From NCBI RefSeq assembly GCF_013185065.1, contig NZ_JAAVTO010000006.1, positions 1 to 64,000 of the forward strand: DNA of 64,000 bases, given 5' to 3'. The DNA is from Adlercreutzia sp. ZJ473 (lineage in GTDB: Bacteria > Actinomycetota > Coriobacteriia > Coriobacteriales > Eggerthellaceae). Positions within the stretch are counted from its first letter, which is position 1; the number at the start of each line of letters is the position of its first letter. Of the stretch, positions 43,139-51,599 are shown piece by piece. Below the pieces are notes generated by a model that was not told where the DNA came from, did no database searches, and was given only the letters and a program-made list of their open reading frames with translations. A program made the translations under genes and the position numbers.

Positions 43139-43963
43139 CTAGAACCACTTGTTGGTCAGCTCGTCGAGCGTGCCGTTGTCCTTCAGCGTCTTGAGCGCGG
43201 CGTTGACGGCCTCGGTCAGCTCAGGGCTGTCCTGGGAGACCACGGCAGCGTACTCCTCGCCCGTGGCTACCTCGATGACGACCTGCGCGTCAGAGTAGGC
43301 GCTCTCCAGCATGCGGTTCACCACCGCGAGGTTGGTGCACACGGCGGTGGCGTTGCCCGACTGCATCGCGGCGAAGCAGTCCGTGGAGTTGCCGTAGCCC
43401 TTGACGGTGGCATTCGGGAAGTTCTCCTGGGCGTACGTCTCGCCGGTGGTGCCGGACTGGACGGCGATGACCACGCCCTCCTTGTTCAGCTCCTCAGCGG
43501 CGTTGTCAGGCGTGATGGCACCGCCCTTCATGGCGGCGACGGCCTGGTCGTCAATGTAGTAGGAGTCGGTGAAGTCGATCTCCTTGGCGCGCTTGGGATC
43601 CACCGAGATGCCGGAGAAGCCCACGTCAGCCTGACCGCCCGCGGCGATGGCCGGGGTGATGCCGTCAAACTGCAGGCTCACGAACTCGCACTCGAGGCCC
43701 ATCTCCTCGGCGACGGCCTTCGCGAGGTCGATGTCGAAGCCCACGTACTCGCCGTCTTCGAGGTTCTCGAACGGCGGGTAGTCCGGCGACGTGGCCACCG
43801 TGAGGGTGCCCTCCTTCAGCAGCGTGAGGCCGCCTGCGCCGCTCTCGGCGGCCGCAGAGGAGCTCGCCGAGCTCGCGGCGTTGTTCGAGGAGCAGCCGAA
43901 CAGGCCGAGCGCCGCGACCAGCGCGCCGCAGGCGACGAGCGCGCCCCACTTCTTGATCTTCAT
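43139..43963 (-). CDS. Polar amino-acid ABC substrate-binding lipoprotein
   Basis: A 274-residue solute-binding protein. A lipobox (GLFGC, acylated C24) follows the signal peptide; a Ser/Ala linker leads to the family 3 domain: TSPDYPPFENLEDGEYVGFDIDLAKAVAEEMG, FDGITPAIAAGGQADVGFSGIS, DPKRAKEIDFTDSYY and AVQSGTTGETYAQENF. The first of these blocks is the amino-acid-ligand signature of this family; arginine, glutamine and histidine proteins share it. Given the neighbouring amidinotransferase, arginine is the attractive ligand (inference). Confidence 0.94.
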   Translation of the reverse strand: MKIKKWGALVACGALVAALGLFGCSSNNAASSASSSAAAESGAGGLTLLKEGTLTVATSPDYPPFENLEDGEYVGFDIDLAKAVAEEMGLECEFVSLQFDGITPAIAAGGQADVGFSGISVDPKRAKEIDFTDSYYIDDQAVAAMKGGAITPDNAAEELNKEGVVIAVQSGTTGETYAQENFPNATVKGYGNSTDCFAAMQSGNATAVCTNLAVVNRMLESAYSDAQVVIEVATGEEYAAVVSQDSPELTEAVNAALKTLKDNGTLDELTNKWF

Positions 43964-44247
43964 CTTTCTTCCCCTTTCCCTGCGCCCCTGCCCCGGGCCT
44001 CCCGGCGGGGCGCGTCGATCATCTCAACAAGGGCAATTATAAGGCGTTTGCCCGCAAAACGCGCCCATTCGTTGCATTCGTGTAAGGTTTGCGAGCGAAC
44101 GAGCGCCGCTGCTCGCAGGCGGCGACGGCTGGCGCGGGCCTGCGGCGCAGCGCCAGCCGGCAGCATGGCTCGTGCCGCTGGCCTCGGCGCCCCGCGCCCG
44201 GCGCCTCGCGCCCGGCAGCCCGCTCCCGGCAGCTCCGGCGCGCCGCC

Positions 44248-45141
44248 TCAGTGCGGGCCCAGGTAGCGCAGGGGGACCACCGTGCGCGCGGGCATGGGAA
44301 CCTTGTGCTCCTCGCCTTCGGGAATCTCGATCTCCGCCTTGAGGTCGAGCGTCTTCGCCCTGTTCACGGCCTTGGGCTTCGGATGCGCGCGCCGGTCGGA
44401 CTCGAGCGCCTGGGCGAGCACCTGCATGCGCTCCTCCGCGCTCTGGATGATGCGCGAGCACTCCTTGAGCTCCCCGCTGATGTCGACCCCCTCCAGCTCG
44501 CGCACCGACTTGTACTTCAGGTCGTGCTCGAGGCTGGCCCAGAAGTCCATGGCGATGGTGCGGATCTGGATCTCGACGGGGATATCCTCCTTCGCGTCGA
44601 GGAAGTACACCGGGATCTTCACGATGAGGTGCAGGCTGCGGTAGCCGTTGGGCTTGGGGTTGGCGATGTAGTCCTTCACCGTGACCACCGTGAGGTCGTC
44701 CTGGTGCTCGAGGTAGTTCAGGATGTCGTAGGCGTCCTGCACGTACGACACGATCACGCGCAGCCCCGCGATGTCCATGATGTGCTCTTCCATGGCCTCG
44801 AGCGTGGTGGACTTGCCGTAGCGCTCGAGCTTCTCGAAGATGGACGGGATCGACTTCATGCGCGACTCGATGTGGTGGATGGGGTTGCGGCGCTGGCGCA
44901 GCTTGAGGTCCTGGTCGAGCGTCTCGAGGCGCACCTCCATCTGGCGCATCGCGGCGTGGTACTTCTGCAGGATGTCCTGCGCGGCGTACTCGAGCACCGC
45001 GAGGGCGTCGATGTCGTTCCCTGTGAGCATGCGGCTCTGGGTGAGCTTGCGCGAGCGCTGCTGCGACACGTCGTCCATCCCCTTGTGGTAGCCAGCTGCC
45101 GCGCTCGTGCGGATGACCTCGAGCGATCCGTCTGCCGTCAT
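44248..45141 (-). CDS. Small alarmone synthetase (RelQ/YjbM-like GTP pyrophosphokinase)
   Basis: A single-domain RelA/SpoT synthetase, 297 residues, without hydrolase, TGS or ACT domains. Motifs: DIAGLRVIVSYVQDAYDI (catalytic Asp/Arg), PNGYRSLHLIVKIPVYF and VEIQIRTIAMDFWASLEHDL. It makes (p)ppGpp by moving pyrophosphate from ATP to GDP/GTP. The start at ATG 45141 overlaps the mazG stop as ATGA; the much longer open frame upstream is a shadow of mazG. A C-terminal extension of about 60 residues is rich in Lys, Pro and Glu. Confidence 0.92.
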   Translation of the reverse strand: MTADGSLEVIRTSAAAGYHKGMDDVSQQRSRKLTQSRMLTGNDIDALAVLEYAAQDILQKYHAAMRQMEVRLETLDQDLKLRQRRNPIHHIESRMKSIPSIFEKLERYGKSTTLEAMEEHIMDIAGLRVIVSYVQDAYDILNYLEHQDDLTVVTVKDYIANPKPNGYRSLHLIVKIPVYFLDAKEDIPVEIQIRTIAMDFWASLEHDLKYKSVRELEGVDISGELKECSRIIQSAEERMQVLAQALESDRRAHPKPKAVNRAKTLDLKAEIEIPEGEEHKVPMPARTVVPLRYLGPH

Positions 45142-46061
45142 CGCGCCTCGCCCCCTTCCAGCATCTTCGCCATGCGCCACAGCTCCTCGAGCTCCTCGGT
45201 CGGCAGGTCCTCGACGCGCCGGCCCTGCCCCCAGGCGGCGCCTTCCATGAAGGCCCAGCGGCGGCGGAACTTCACGCACGTGGCGCGCAGCGCGTTCTCG
45301 GCGTTCACGCCCATGCGCCGCGCCACGTTCACGAGCGCGAACAGCACGTCGCCGAACTCGAGCTCGACGGCGTCGGCCGCCGCGGCGGCCTCGGGCGTCG
45401 CGCCCGCGTCGCCGCTCTTGACGATCTTGCCGCTCTTCGACCGGGGAGCCGCGGCGTAGGCCTCCTTCAGCTCGCCGACCTCCTCGGCCACCTGGCCCCA
45501 GATGTCGTCGAGCGCGTCCCACTCGAAGCCCGCGGCCGCCGCCTTGCGCGAGATCTTCTGCGCCTGCATGAGCGCTGGGAAGCTCGCGGGCACGCCGTCG
45601 AGCAGCCCCTCGGGCGCGCCGTCGCCCGCGTCGGCGGCGGCTGCGTCGGCCGCCTCCTTCTCGGCGAGCTTCACCTTCTCCCACAGCCCGAGCACCTCGC
45701 CGGAGTCCGCTGCGGCCTCCTCGCCGAACACGTGCGGGTGGCGGCGGATCATCTTCTCGTTGACGTCGCGGCACACGTCGTCGATGGTGAACGCGCCCGC
45801 GTCGGCGGCGATCTGGCTCTGCAGCACCACCTGCAGGAGCACGTCGCCGAGCTCCTCGCGCAGATGCGCGACCGAGCCGCGCTCGATGGCGTCGACGGCC
45901 TCGTAGGCTTCCTCGATCATGTTGTGCGCGATGGAGCGATGCGTCTGCTCGCGATCCCACGGGCAGCCGTCGGGCGCGCGCAGCGCCTCGATGGTGGCCA
46001 CGAACGCATCGAAGTCGGGGTGGCGTTGCGCCGTCACCTCAGCTACGCTCTTGCTGGTCAT
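45138..46061 (-). CDS. mazG: MazG nucleoside triphosphate pyrophosphohydrolase
   Basis: A 307-residue protein with two MazG repeats. The first has CPWDREQTHRSI, HNMIEEAYEAVDAIE (EExxE) and LREELGDVLLQVV (ExxD); the second has GQVAEEVGELKEAY and ELEFGDVLFALVNVARRMG. MazG hydrolyses NTPs to NMP and PPi and in E. coli lowers ppGpp. Here it overlaps a small alarmone synthetase gene by 4 bp. ATG 46061 matches the family start, but its ribosome-binding site is weak. Confidence 0.93.
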   Translation of the reverse strand: MTSKSVAEVTAQRHPDFDAFVATIEALRAPDGCPWDREQTHRSIAHNMIEEAYEAVDAIERGSVAHLREELGDVLLQVVLQSQIAADAGAFTIDDVCRDVNEKMIRRHPHVFGEEAAADSGEVLGLWEKVKLAEKEAADAAAADAGDGAPEGLLDGVPASFPALMQAQKISRKAAAAGFEWDALDDIWGQVAEEVGELKEAYAAAPRSKSGKIVKSGDAGATPEAAAAADAVELEFGDVLFALVNVARRMGVNAENALRATCVKFRRRWAFMEGAAWGQGRRVEDLPTEELEELWRMAKMLEGGEAR

Positions 46062-46340
46062 ATGCTTCTGAGCCTTTCGGTTTCTGCCCTGCCGCGCGCC
46101 AGACGGCGCCGCGGCCTCGATTGTCCCCCCTGTGCGAACCCCCATTATACCCCGCAGCGCAGCAGGGCGCCCCCGCACGGCCGTTCCGAAGAAAACTAGT
46201 GCATTTCCCCGCATGTTCGAGTACCATCAATTCTGTTTATTCATCAGAGCGCGTCCGCCTCACCCCACGTGACGCGGCTTGACGCGCTCTCGTCGGAAGC
46301 TGCCGGGCACCTGCTCGGCGGCCTTAGAGAAAGAGTTGAC

Positions 46341-46649
46341 ATGGCTGCACCTACCATGACCCCCGAGCAGCGCGCCGCTGCGCTTGAGAAGGCCCGCGTC
46401 GTCCGCGCCCAGCGCTCCGAGATCACCCAGAAGCTCTCCATGGGCATCATGACCCCGGCGGAGGTCCTCGGCAAGGCCGACGACCCGGTGATCGGCCGCA
46501 TGAAGGTCAAGGCTTTCGTGAGCGCCATCCCCGGCTTCGGCAAGGTGAAGACCGAGAAGCTCCTCGAGGAGCTCGGCATCCCGGCCGACCGCCGCATCCA
46601 GGGCCTCGGCTCCAACCAGATGAAGAACCTGCTCGAAGCGCTCTCCTAG
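46341..46649 (+). CDS. mihF: Actinobacterial integration host factor
   Basis: A 102-residue helix-two-turn-helix DNA-binding protein of the actinobacterial mIHF family, unrelated in fold to E. coli IHF: ARVVRAQRSEITQKLSMGIM, then KVKAFVSAIPGFGKVKTEKL and LEELGIPADRRIQGLGSNQ. It shapes the nucleoid and supports phage integration. Start ATG 46341 follows AAAGAG; a longer frame has no start signal. A textbook terminator follows. Confidence 0.93.
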   Translation: MAAPTMTPEQRAAALEKARVVRAQRSEITQKLSMGIMTPAEVLGKADDPVIGRMKVKAFVSAIPGFGKVKTEKLLEELGIPADRRIQGLGSNQMKNLLEALS

Positions 46650-46682
46650 ATCCGACTCTCATACGTCGGCGGAAGCTGCCTC

Positions 46683-46723
46683 AAGGGGTGCGCATCGGAC
46701 GAGATGCGCACCCCTTGCGTTTT
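46683..46723 (+). terminator. Terminator of mihF
   Basis: A perfect 14-bp stem (46683-46696 with 46703-46716), 6-nt loop, followed by GCGTTTT. Confidence 0.92.
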
Positions 46724-46732
46724 CCCGCCGCC

Positions 46733-46913
46733 GTTTTGGCAGAAATCTTCAGATGTTTGTCAATTTGAGGGGGAAATCTCGTCCGCGTGGATGCATGAGA
46801 TAGCGGCGGGCAAAACTGACCTGGTGTTTTGCCGAGCACGTCAGGGACAGGAGCCCCAAAAGGCCCCAACAGCACCCTCAAAATGACAAACATCTGAAGA
46901 TTTCTGCCAAAAC
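46733..46913. repeat. 181-bp element with 39-bp terminal inverted repeats (MITE-like)
   Basis: Positions 46733-46771 and the complement of 46875-46913 are identical at 38 of 39 bases. The 103-bp centre contains no gene but a second small hairpin (GGCAAAAC with GTTTTGCC near 46810-46833). No target duplication is obvious. The structure suggests a non-autonomous transposable element or an RNA gene with a long closing stem. The trmH ribosome-binding site starts just beyond it. Confidence 0.82.
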
Positions 46914-46942
46914 CTCCCTCCGAACATGCAAGGAGTCCCGTC

Positions 46943-47824
46943 ATGCCCCTGATTCACGTTGACACGCTCGACGACGCGCGGCTCGACGCCTACGCGCGGC
47001 TCACCGAGGCGCAGCTGCGCAGCCGCCTCGAGCCCGAGCGCGCGCTGTTCATCGCCGAGGGCGCCAAGGTGATCGAGCGCGCCCTCGAGGGCGGCATGGA
47101 GCCGTTGTCGCTGCTCATGGAGGAGAAGTGGCTGCACGCGACCGACGGCCTCATCGCGCGCATGGAGGCGGCCCGCCCCGATCTACCCGTGTTCGTGGCG
47201 CCGCACGCGGCGCTCGAGGAGCTCACGGGCTTCGAGCTCACGCGCGGCGCGCTCGGCGCGTTCCACCGCCCCGCGCTGCCGAGCGTGGAGGAGGTGGTGC
47301 GCGACGCGCGCCTGGTGACGGTGCTCGAGAACATCACGAACCACACCAACGTGGGCGCCATCTTCCGCTCGGCGGCGGCACTCGGCGTGGACGCCGTGCT
47401 CGTGAGCCCCACCTGCTACGACCCGCTGTACCGCCGCGCCGTGCGCGTGTCGATGGGCACGGTGTTCCAGGTGCCTTGGACGCGCATCGGCGACGACGCA
47501 GCGCCCGCGAAGGGGCGCCCCGGCCGCCCGTCGGCCGCATGGGCGAGCACGGGCATCCCGCTTCTGCGCGAGCTGGGGTTCACGGTGGCCGCCATGGCGC
47601 TCGAGGACGACTCGGTATCGCTCGACGACGAGTCGCTCGCGCGCGCCGAGAGGCTGGCGCTCGTGTTCGGCACCGAGGGCGACGGGCTTGCGCCCTCCAC
47701 CATCGCGCAGTGCGACTGCACCGTGCGCATCCCCATGGCCCACGGCGTCGACTCGCTCAACGTGGCGGCCGCCTCCGCCGTGGCGTTCTGGCAGTTCCGG
47801 AATCTGGCGGGGCTCTCGCGCTAA
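46943..47824 (+). CDS. TrmH/SpoU-family RNA 2'-O-methyltransferase
   Basis: A 293-residue trefoil-knot methyltransferase with an N-terminal RNA-binding domain (LEPERALFIAEGAKVIERAL). Motif I is LENITNHTNVGAIFRSAAAL, motif II is LVFGTEGDGLA, and motif III is HGVDSLNVAAASAVAFWQF. It is distinct from the RlmB-like protein at 18067-18837, notably in the YDPLYRRAVRVSMG segment found in the group annotated as 23S rRNA or tRNA methyltransferases. The target is not predictable. AAGGAGTCCC precedes the ATG and starts 18 bp past the inverted-repeat element. Confidence 0.9.
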   Translation: MPLIHVDTLDDARLDAYARLTEAQLRSRLEPERALFIAEGAKVIERALEGGMEPLSLLMEEKWLHATDGLIARMEAARPDLPVFVAPHAALEELTGFELTRGALGAFHRPALPSVEEVVRDARLVTVLENITNHTNVGAIFRSAAALGVDAVLVSPTCYDPLYRRAVRVSMGTVFQVPWTRIGDDAAPAKGRPGRPSAAWASTGIPLLRELGFTVAAMALEDDSVSLDDESLARAERLALVFGTEGDGLAPSTIAQCDCTVRIPMAHGVDSLNVAAASAVAFWQFRNLAGLSR

Positions 47825-47885
47825 GCGGGCCGCGACGGCTCGGAAGCGGGATGAAGCGGGGGGCGCGAGCGGGCAAGCGGCGGGC

Positions 47886-48022
47886 GCACCGCGGCAGCAA
47901 GAGCGCCGCGGCAGCAAGCACGCCGCGACTGCAAGCGACGGGCGCGCCGCGGCAGAAAGCGCCCCCGCGGCAGCAAGCGACGGGCGCGCCGCGACGACAA
48001 GCACGCCGCGGCAGCAGGCGCC
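47886..48022. repeat. Degenerate tandem repeats of 17-24 bp between convergent genes
   Basis: Seven imperfect units built on GCCGCGGCAGCAAGC, some extended by GACGGGCGC, fill the space between the stop of the plus-strand methyltransferase and the stop of the minus-strand DUF2064 gene. Fully GC-rich; no terminator with a U run is seen. Confidence 0.65.
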
Positions 48023-48031
48023 CGCCACCCC

Positions 48032-48913
48032 CTACTTGTCGATGTGCTCGCGCGGGTCGTGCAGGTCGTTCGGCATCACGCGCACCTCGTCCCAGCCCAT
48101 CTGCGCGAGCGCGTCGGCGGTGCGCCACGGCGGCGTGTTGCCGTCGAAGGGCGCGCAGTAGTTGAGCGCCTCCACGAGCGTGATGTTGTGCATGAGGTCG
48201 GCCATGGTGTCCACGTCGGGGATGGGCGGCAGGTAGAGCGCCGGCAGCCCGAGCGCGCGGGCCTTCTGGATGTAGGCGGGCAGCACCGTGAGGCCGTCGG
48301 AGTTGTAGAACACGCCTGAGTGGTCGAAGTCCGTCGCGCGCGTCCACCCGATCACCGACACGCCCATCTCCTGGTCAGGCGCGAGCACGATGCCGCCGCC
48401 GTCAACGCCGTCGAGCTTGTGCAGCGCCTCGAACCCGGCGAGCACGTCGTTCACGGTGAGCGCAGGCATGTCGGCGCCCATCGACAGGATGCAGTCGGCG
48501 CCGCGCTCCCACGTCTGCTCGAACGCGTGGTTGTAGTGCTCGTCGAAGCTCGCGCCCTCGTCGGCGATCATCACCAGCTCGCGCGGCCATTCCCCCGCGT
48601 CCGCGAACAGCTTGCGCATCGCCTCCACGTTGCCCGCGGGCGTCGTGGAGATCACGAGCTCGTAGACGTCGCGCACGCCCTCCTCGCCGCGCGCCTCGGC
48701 CGCCGCGCACGCCGCCTCGGAGCGCTCCTCGAGCGCGGAGAGCGCCGCGCAGCAGATCTCCACCACGTCGAAGAGCATGCAGTGGTACAGGGCGCTCGCC
48801 ACCTCGGGCGCAAACGCGCCGTCCTTCAGCGTGGTCAGGCGCGTCTTCACCAGCCCGGCCTCCGGCACCTTGCTGAACAGCAGCAACGCGTTTCTTCGCT
48901 CTCTTGTCTCCAT
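48032..48913 (-). CDS. DUF2064 (TIGR04282-type) nucleotide-sugar-transferase-fold protein
   Basis: A 293-residue protein. LLFSKVPEAGLVKTRLT at the N-terminus and CILSMGADMPALTVNDVLAG in the middle are the two blocks that define DUF2064/TIGR04282, a GT-A-like family (the GxDxP block is its acidic motif). The family name in databases links some members to arsenosugar synthesis; others sit in unrelated settings. Its presence about 12 kb from two ArsM-type methyltransferases is suggestive only. Start ATG 48913 with GAGGGAGC. Confidence 0.85.
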   Translation of the reverse strand: METRERRNALLLFSKVPEAGLVKTRLTTLKDGAFAPEVASALYHCMLFDVVEICCAALSALEERSEAACAAAEARGEEGVRDVYELVISTTPAGNVEAMRKLFADAGEWPRELVMIADEGASFDEHYNHAFEQTWERGADCILSMGADMPALTVNDVLAGFEALHKLDGVDGGGIVLAPDQEMGVSVIGWTRATDFDHSGVFYNSDGLTVLPAYIQKARALGLPALYLPPIPDVDTMADLMHNITLVEALNYCAPFDGNTPPWRTADALAQMGWDEVRVMPNDLHDPREHIDK

Positions 48914-49003
48914 GCTCCCTCGCGCCTCTCGCCTCGGTTTTCGTGCGGAACCCATGCTAACACGCCCGCACCGCCCTCGCACGGAGCAGCAGCCCAGCGC
49001 AGG

Positions 49004-49462
49004 CTAGCCGTAGTAGCCGCGGTCGAAGGCGGCGTCTTTCGAGCCGCAGCCGCACTGGTAGCAGGTGGGACGGAAGTCGAGCACCTTGAGGTAGACGGCG
49101 GGGTTCTTCCGCAAGTTCGCCATCATGTTGTACACGGCTGCGCCGTCGATGGCCACGATGCGGTCGTTGTGCGCCTTCATGGCGAAGTAGACGTCGGCCG
49201 CCGTGTAGCCCTCCACGCGCAGCGGGTTCTCCAGGGCATCGAAGTACCGCGGCTCAGGCAGGTCGACGTAAGAGCAGAACTCCCGGTAGAGGTCGTCGTT
49301 CTCCGGCGCGAAGAGCGTCTTCGAGTAGTCGGGACGATGCGACAGGTGCGCTGTCTCGTCGGTGAGCGCCGCGTCGAGCTGCGCGAAGTAGTCACGCGCC
49401 GTCTGCCCGCGCTCGCACTCCCCCGCTGCGACCATCTGCTGTTCCCGCTCGTAAGACCCCAT
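49004..49462 (-). CDS. Unrecognised small protein with C-terminal CxxCxC cluster
   Basis: A 152-residue protein I do not recognise. The N-terminal two thirds are acidic and helical (GQTARDYFAQLDAALTDETA, YREFCSYVDLPEPRYFDALE); the C-terminus carries RPTCYQCGCGSKDAAFDRGYYG, whose CxxCxC could bind a metal or a metalloid. GAGGAAGG precedes ATG 49462; the longer open frame is a shadow of htpG and lacks a start signal. It lies between htpG and the DUF2064 gene on the same strand. Confidence 0.75.
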   Translation of the reverse strand: MGSYEREQQMVAAGECERGQTARDYFAQLDAALTDETAHLSHRPDYSKTLFAPENDDLYREFCSYVDLPEPRYFDALENPLRVEGYTAADVYFAMKAHNDRIVAIDGAAVYNMMANLRKNPAVYLKVLDFRPTCYQCGCGSKDAAFDRGYYG

Positions 49463-49533
49463 GCGAAACACCTTCCTCACTCGATGCGTCGCCCTCCCGC
49501 CAGCCGGTGGGAGGACGACGCCCATTATACGCG

Positions 49534-51498
49534 CTACTTCATGAGCGCGGTCACGGCCTGGGCGAACGCGATGGGATCCTCCACGGGGAGGCCCTCCATG
49601 AGCATGGCCTGGTCGTAGAGGATGCCGGTGTAGGTCTTCACCTTGTCGTCGTCGCCCGCCACGTGCGCGGCCTTCAGGGTGCCGAACACCGGGTGCTTGG
49701 CGTTCACCTCGAGGATCACGTGCAGCTCGGGAGCCTCGTCGCTGCCCACGGCGTTCTCCTTGAACATCTGCGCCATCTTGAGCGAGACGGCGCCCTCGGT
49801 GGTCAGCACCACCGGCGCGTCGGTCAGGCGCGTGGACACGACCACCTTCTCGACCTTGCCCTCGAGCGCCTCCTTCATCACGTCGAACAGCGCGGAGTTC
49901 TCCGTGGTGGCCTCCTCGGCCTCCTTCTTCTCCTCGTCGGTGGTCAGGCCCAGGTCCTCGCCGCCGACGTTCTTGATCGTGAACACCTTCGGCTCGGCCT
50001 CGGCATCGCCCTCGGCGTCCATCGACACGATGTCCTTGCTGGAGTAGGTGCCCAGCGCCATCATGCAGAACTCGTCGACGTTCTGATCGCACAGAAGCAC
50101 GTCGTAGCCCTTCGCCAGAACCGTGGTCACGATGGGCATCTGCGCGAGGCGCTCGAGCGAGTCGCCTGCGGCGAAGAAGACGGACTCGGCGTCAGCCGGC
50201 GCCTGGCTGAGGTACTCGTCGAGCGTGATCATCTTCTTCTGCTTCGCCGAGTAGAACAGCAGGAGGTCGGCCAGCACGTCCTTGGCCATGCCGTAGCTCG
50301 AGTACACGCCGTACTTCATGGTGCGGCCGAACTCGCCGAAGAACTTCTCGTACGCCTCGCGGTCGTTGTCGCGCATGTCGGCCAGGTCGGACTTGACCTT
50401 CTTCTCGAGGCGGCGCGCGATGGCCTTGAGCTGGCCGTTGTGCTGCAGCGTCTCACGCGAGATGTTCAGCGTGAGGTCAGCCGAGTCGACCACGCCGCGC
50501 ATGAAGTTGAAGTAGTCGGGCACGAGCTCCTCGCACTTGTCCATGATGAGCACGCCCGAGCTGTACAGCGCGAGGCCCTTCTTGTACTCCTTGGAGTACA
50601 TGTCGTAGGGCGCGTGGCCCGGCACGAACATGAGCGCGTCATAGGTCAGCGTGCCCTCGGCATGCAGCGAGATGGTGCGCGCCGGGTCCTCGAAGTCGTG
50701 GAAGTCGGTCTTGTAGAACTCGTTGTACTCGTCTTGGGAGACGTCAGCCTTCTTGCGCTTCCAGATGGGGATCATGGAGTTGATGGTCTCGACCGCCGTG
50801 TAGTTCTCGAACTCGGGCTTGTAGTCATCGGGCGCGTCGGCCGGCTTCGGTTTCATGCGCGACTTCTCAAGCTCCATCTGGATGGGGTAGCGCACGTAGT
50901 TGCTGTAGCGCTTGATGAGGTCGGTCAGGCCGTACTCGCTGCAGTAGGTGTCGTAGCGCTCGTCGTCGGTGTTCTCCTTCAGGAACACGACGACGTCCGT
51001 GCCGTGCTCGGCGCGCTCGGCGGCCTCGATGGTATAGCCCTCGATGCCGTCAGACTCCCAGGCCCAGGCCTCGTCGCTGCCGTAGGCGCGCGAGACGACG
51101 CGCACCTTCGAGCCCACCATGAAGGCGGAGTAGAAGCCCACGCCGAACTGCCCGATGATGTCGACGTCAGCCGTGGGCTCCTCGGCGTTGGCGGTCTTGA
51201 ACTCGAACGAGTCGGAGTGCGCGATGGTGCCGAGGTTCTTGTCGAGGTCGTCCTTGCTCATGCCGATGCCGTTGTCGGACACGGTGACGGTGCGCGCGTC
51301 GGCGTCGAACGCCACGCGGATGGCGAGGTCGGCTCGGTTGATCTCGACGCTCGAGTCCGTGAGGCTCTTGAAGTAGAGCTTGTCGACCGCGTCGGACGCG
51401 TTCGAGATGAGCTCGCGCAGGAAGATCTCGCGATTGGTGTAGATGGAGTTGATCATGAGGTCGAGCAGCTTCTTGCTCTCGGTTTTGAACTTGCGCAT
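49534..51498 (-). CDS. htpG: HtpG, bacterial Hsp90 chaperone
   Basis: A 654-residue GHKL-type ATPase chaperone: FLRELISNASDAVDKLYF (Glu/Asn), VSDNGIGMSKDDL (Asp) and IGQFGVGFYSAFMVGSKV in the N-terminal nucleotide domain, followed by middle and dimerisation domains. I start at ATG 51498 (MRKFKTESKKLLDL), which AAGG precedes by 9 bases; the ATG two codons upstream is only 3 bases from it. The promoter at 51572-51599 carries a CIRCE-like operator, pointing to HrcA control. Confidence 0.97.
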   Translation of the reverse strand: MRKFKTESKKLLDLMINSIYTNREIFLRELISNASDAVDKLYFKSLTDSSVEINRADLAIRVAFDADARTVTVSDNGIGMSKDDLDKNLGTIAHSDSFEFKTANAEEPTADVDIIGQFGVGFYSAFMVGSKVRVVSRAYGSDEAWAWESDGIEGYTIEAAERAEHGTDVVVFLKENTDDERYDTYCSEYGLTDLIKRYSNYVRYPIQMELEKSRMKPKPADAPDDYKPEFENYTAVETINSMIPIWKRKKADVSQDEYNEFYKTDFHDFEDPARTISLHAEGTLTYDALMFVPGHAPYDMYSKEYKKGLALYSSGVLIMDKCEELVPDYFNFMRGVVDSADLTLNISRETLQHNGQLKAIARRLEKKVKSDLADMRDNDREAYEKFFGEFGRTMKYGVYSSYGMAKDVLADLLLFYSAKQKKMITLDEYLSQAPADAESVFFAAGDSLERLAQMPIVTTVLAKGYDVLLCDQNVDEFCMMALGTYSSKDIVSMDAEGDAEAEPKVFTIKNVGGEDLGLTTDEEKKEAEEATTENSALFDVMKEALEGKVEKVVVSTRLTDAPVVLTTEGAVSLKMAQMFKENAVGSDEAPELHVILEVNAKHPVFGTLKAAHVAGDDDKVKTYTGILYDQAMLMEGLPVEDPIAFAQAVTALMK

Positions 51499-51538
51499 GG
51501 GCATCGTCCTTCTTTCGCTTGCGGGTGGCTGAGGTGTT

Positions 51539-51599
51539 TTAGCAGTCACAGCCTTCGAGTGCTAAGAAGGAATTCTATAGCGCAGGAAATCTCTGTCAA
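51539..51599 (-). promoter_or_regulatory. htpG promoter with CIRCE-like HrcA operator
   Basis: Minus-strand -35 TTGACA (51594-51599), 16-bp spacer, -10 TAGAAT (51572-51577). Just downstream, TTAGCAGTC (51539-51547), 9 bp, GAGTGCTAA (51557-51565) matches the CIRCE consensus TTAGCACTC-N9-GAGTGCTAA at 17 of 18 positions and would cover the transcription start. Confidence 0.88.
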
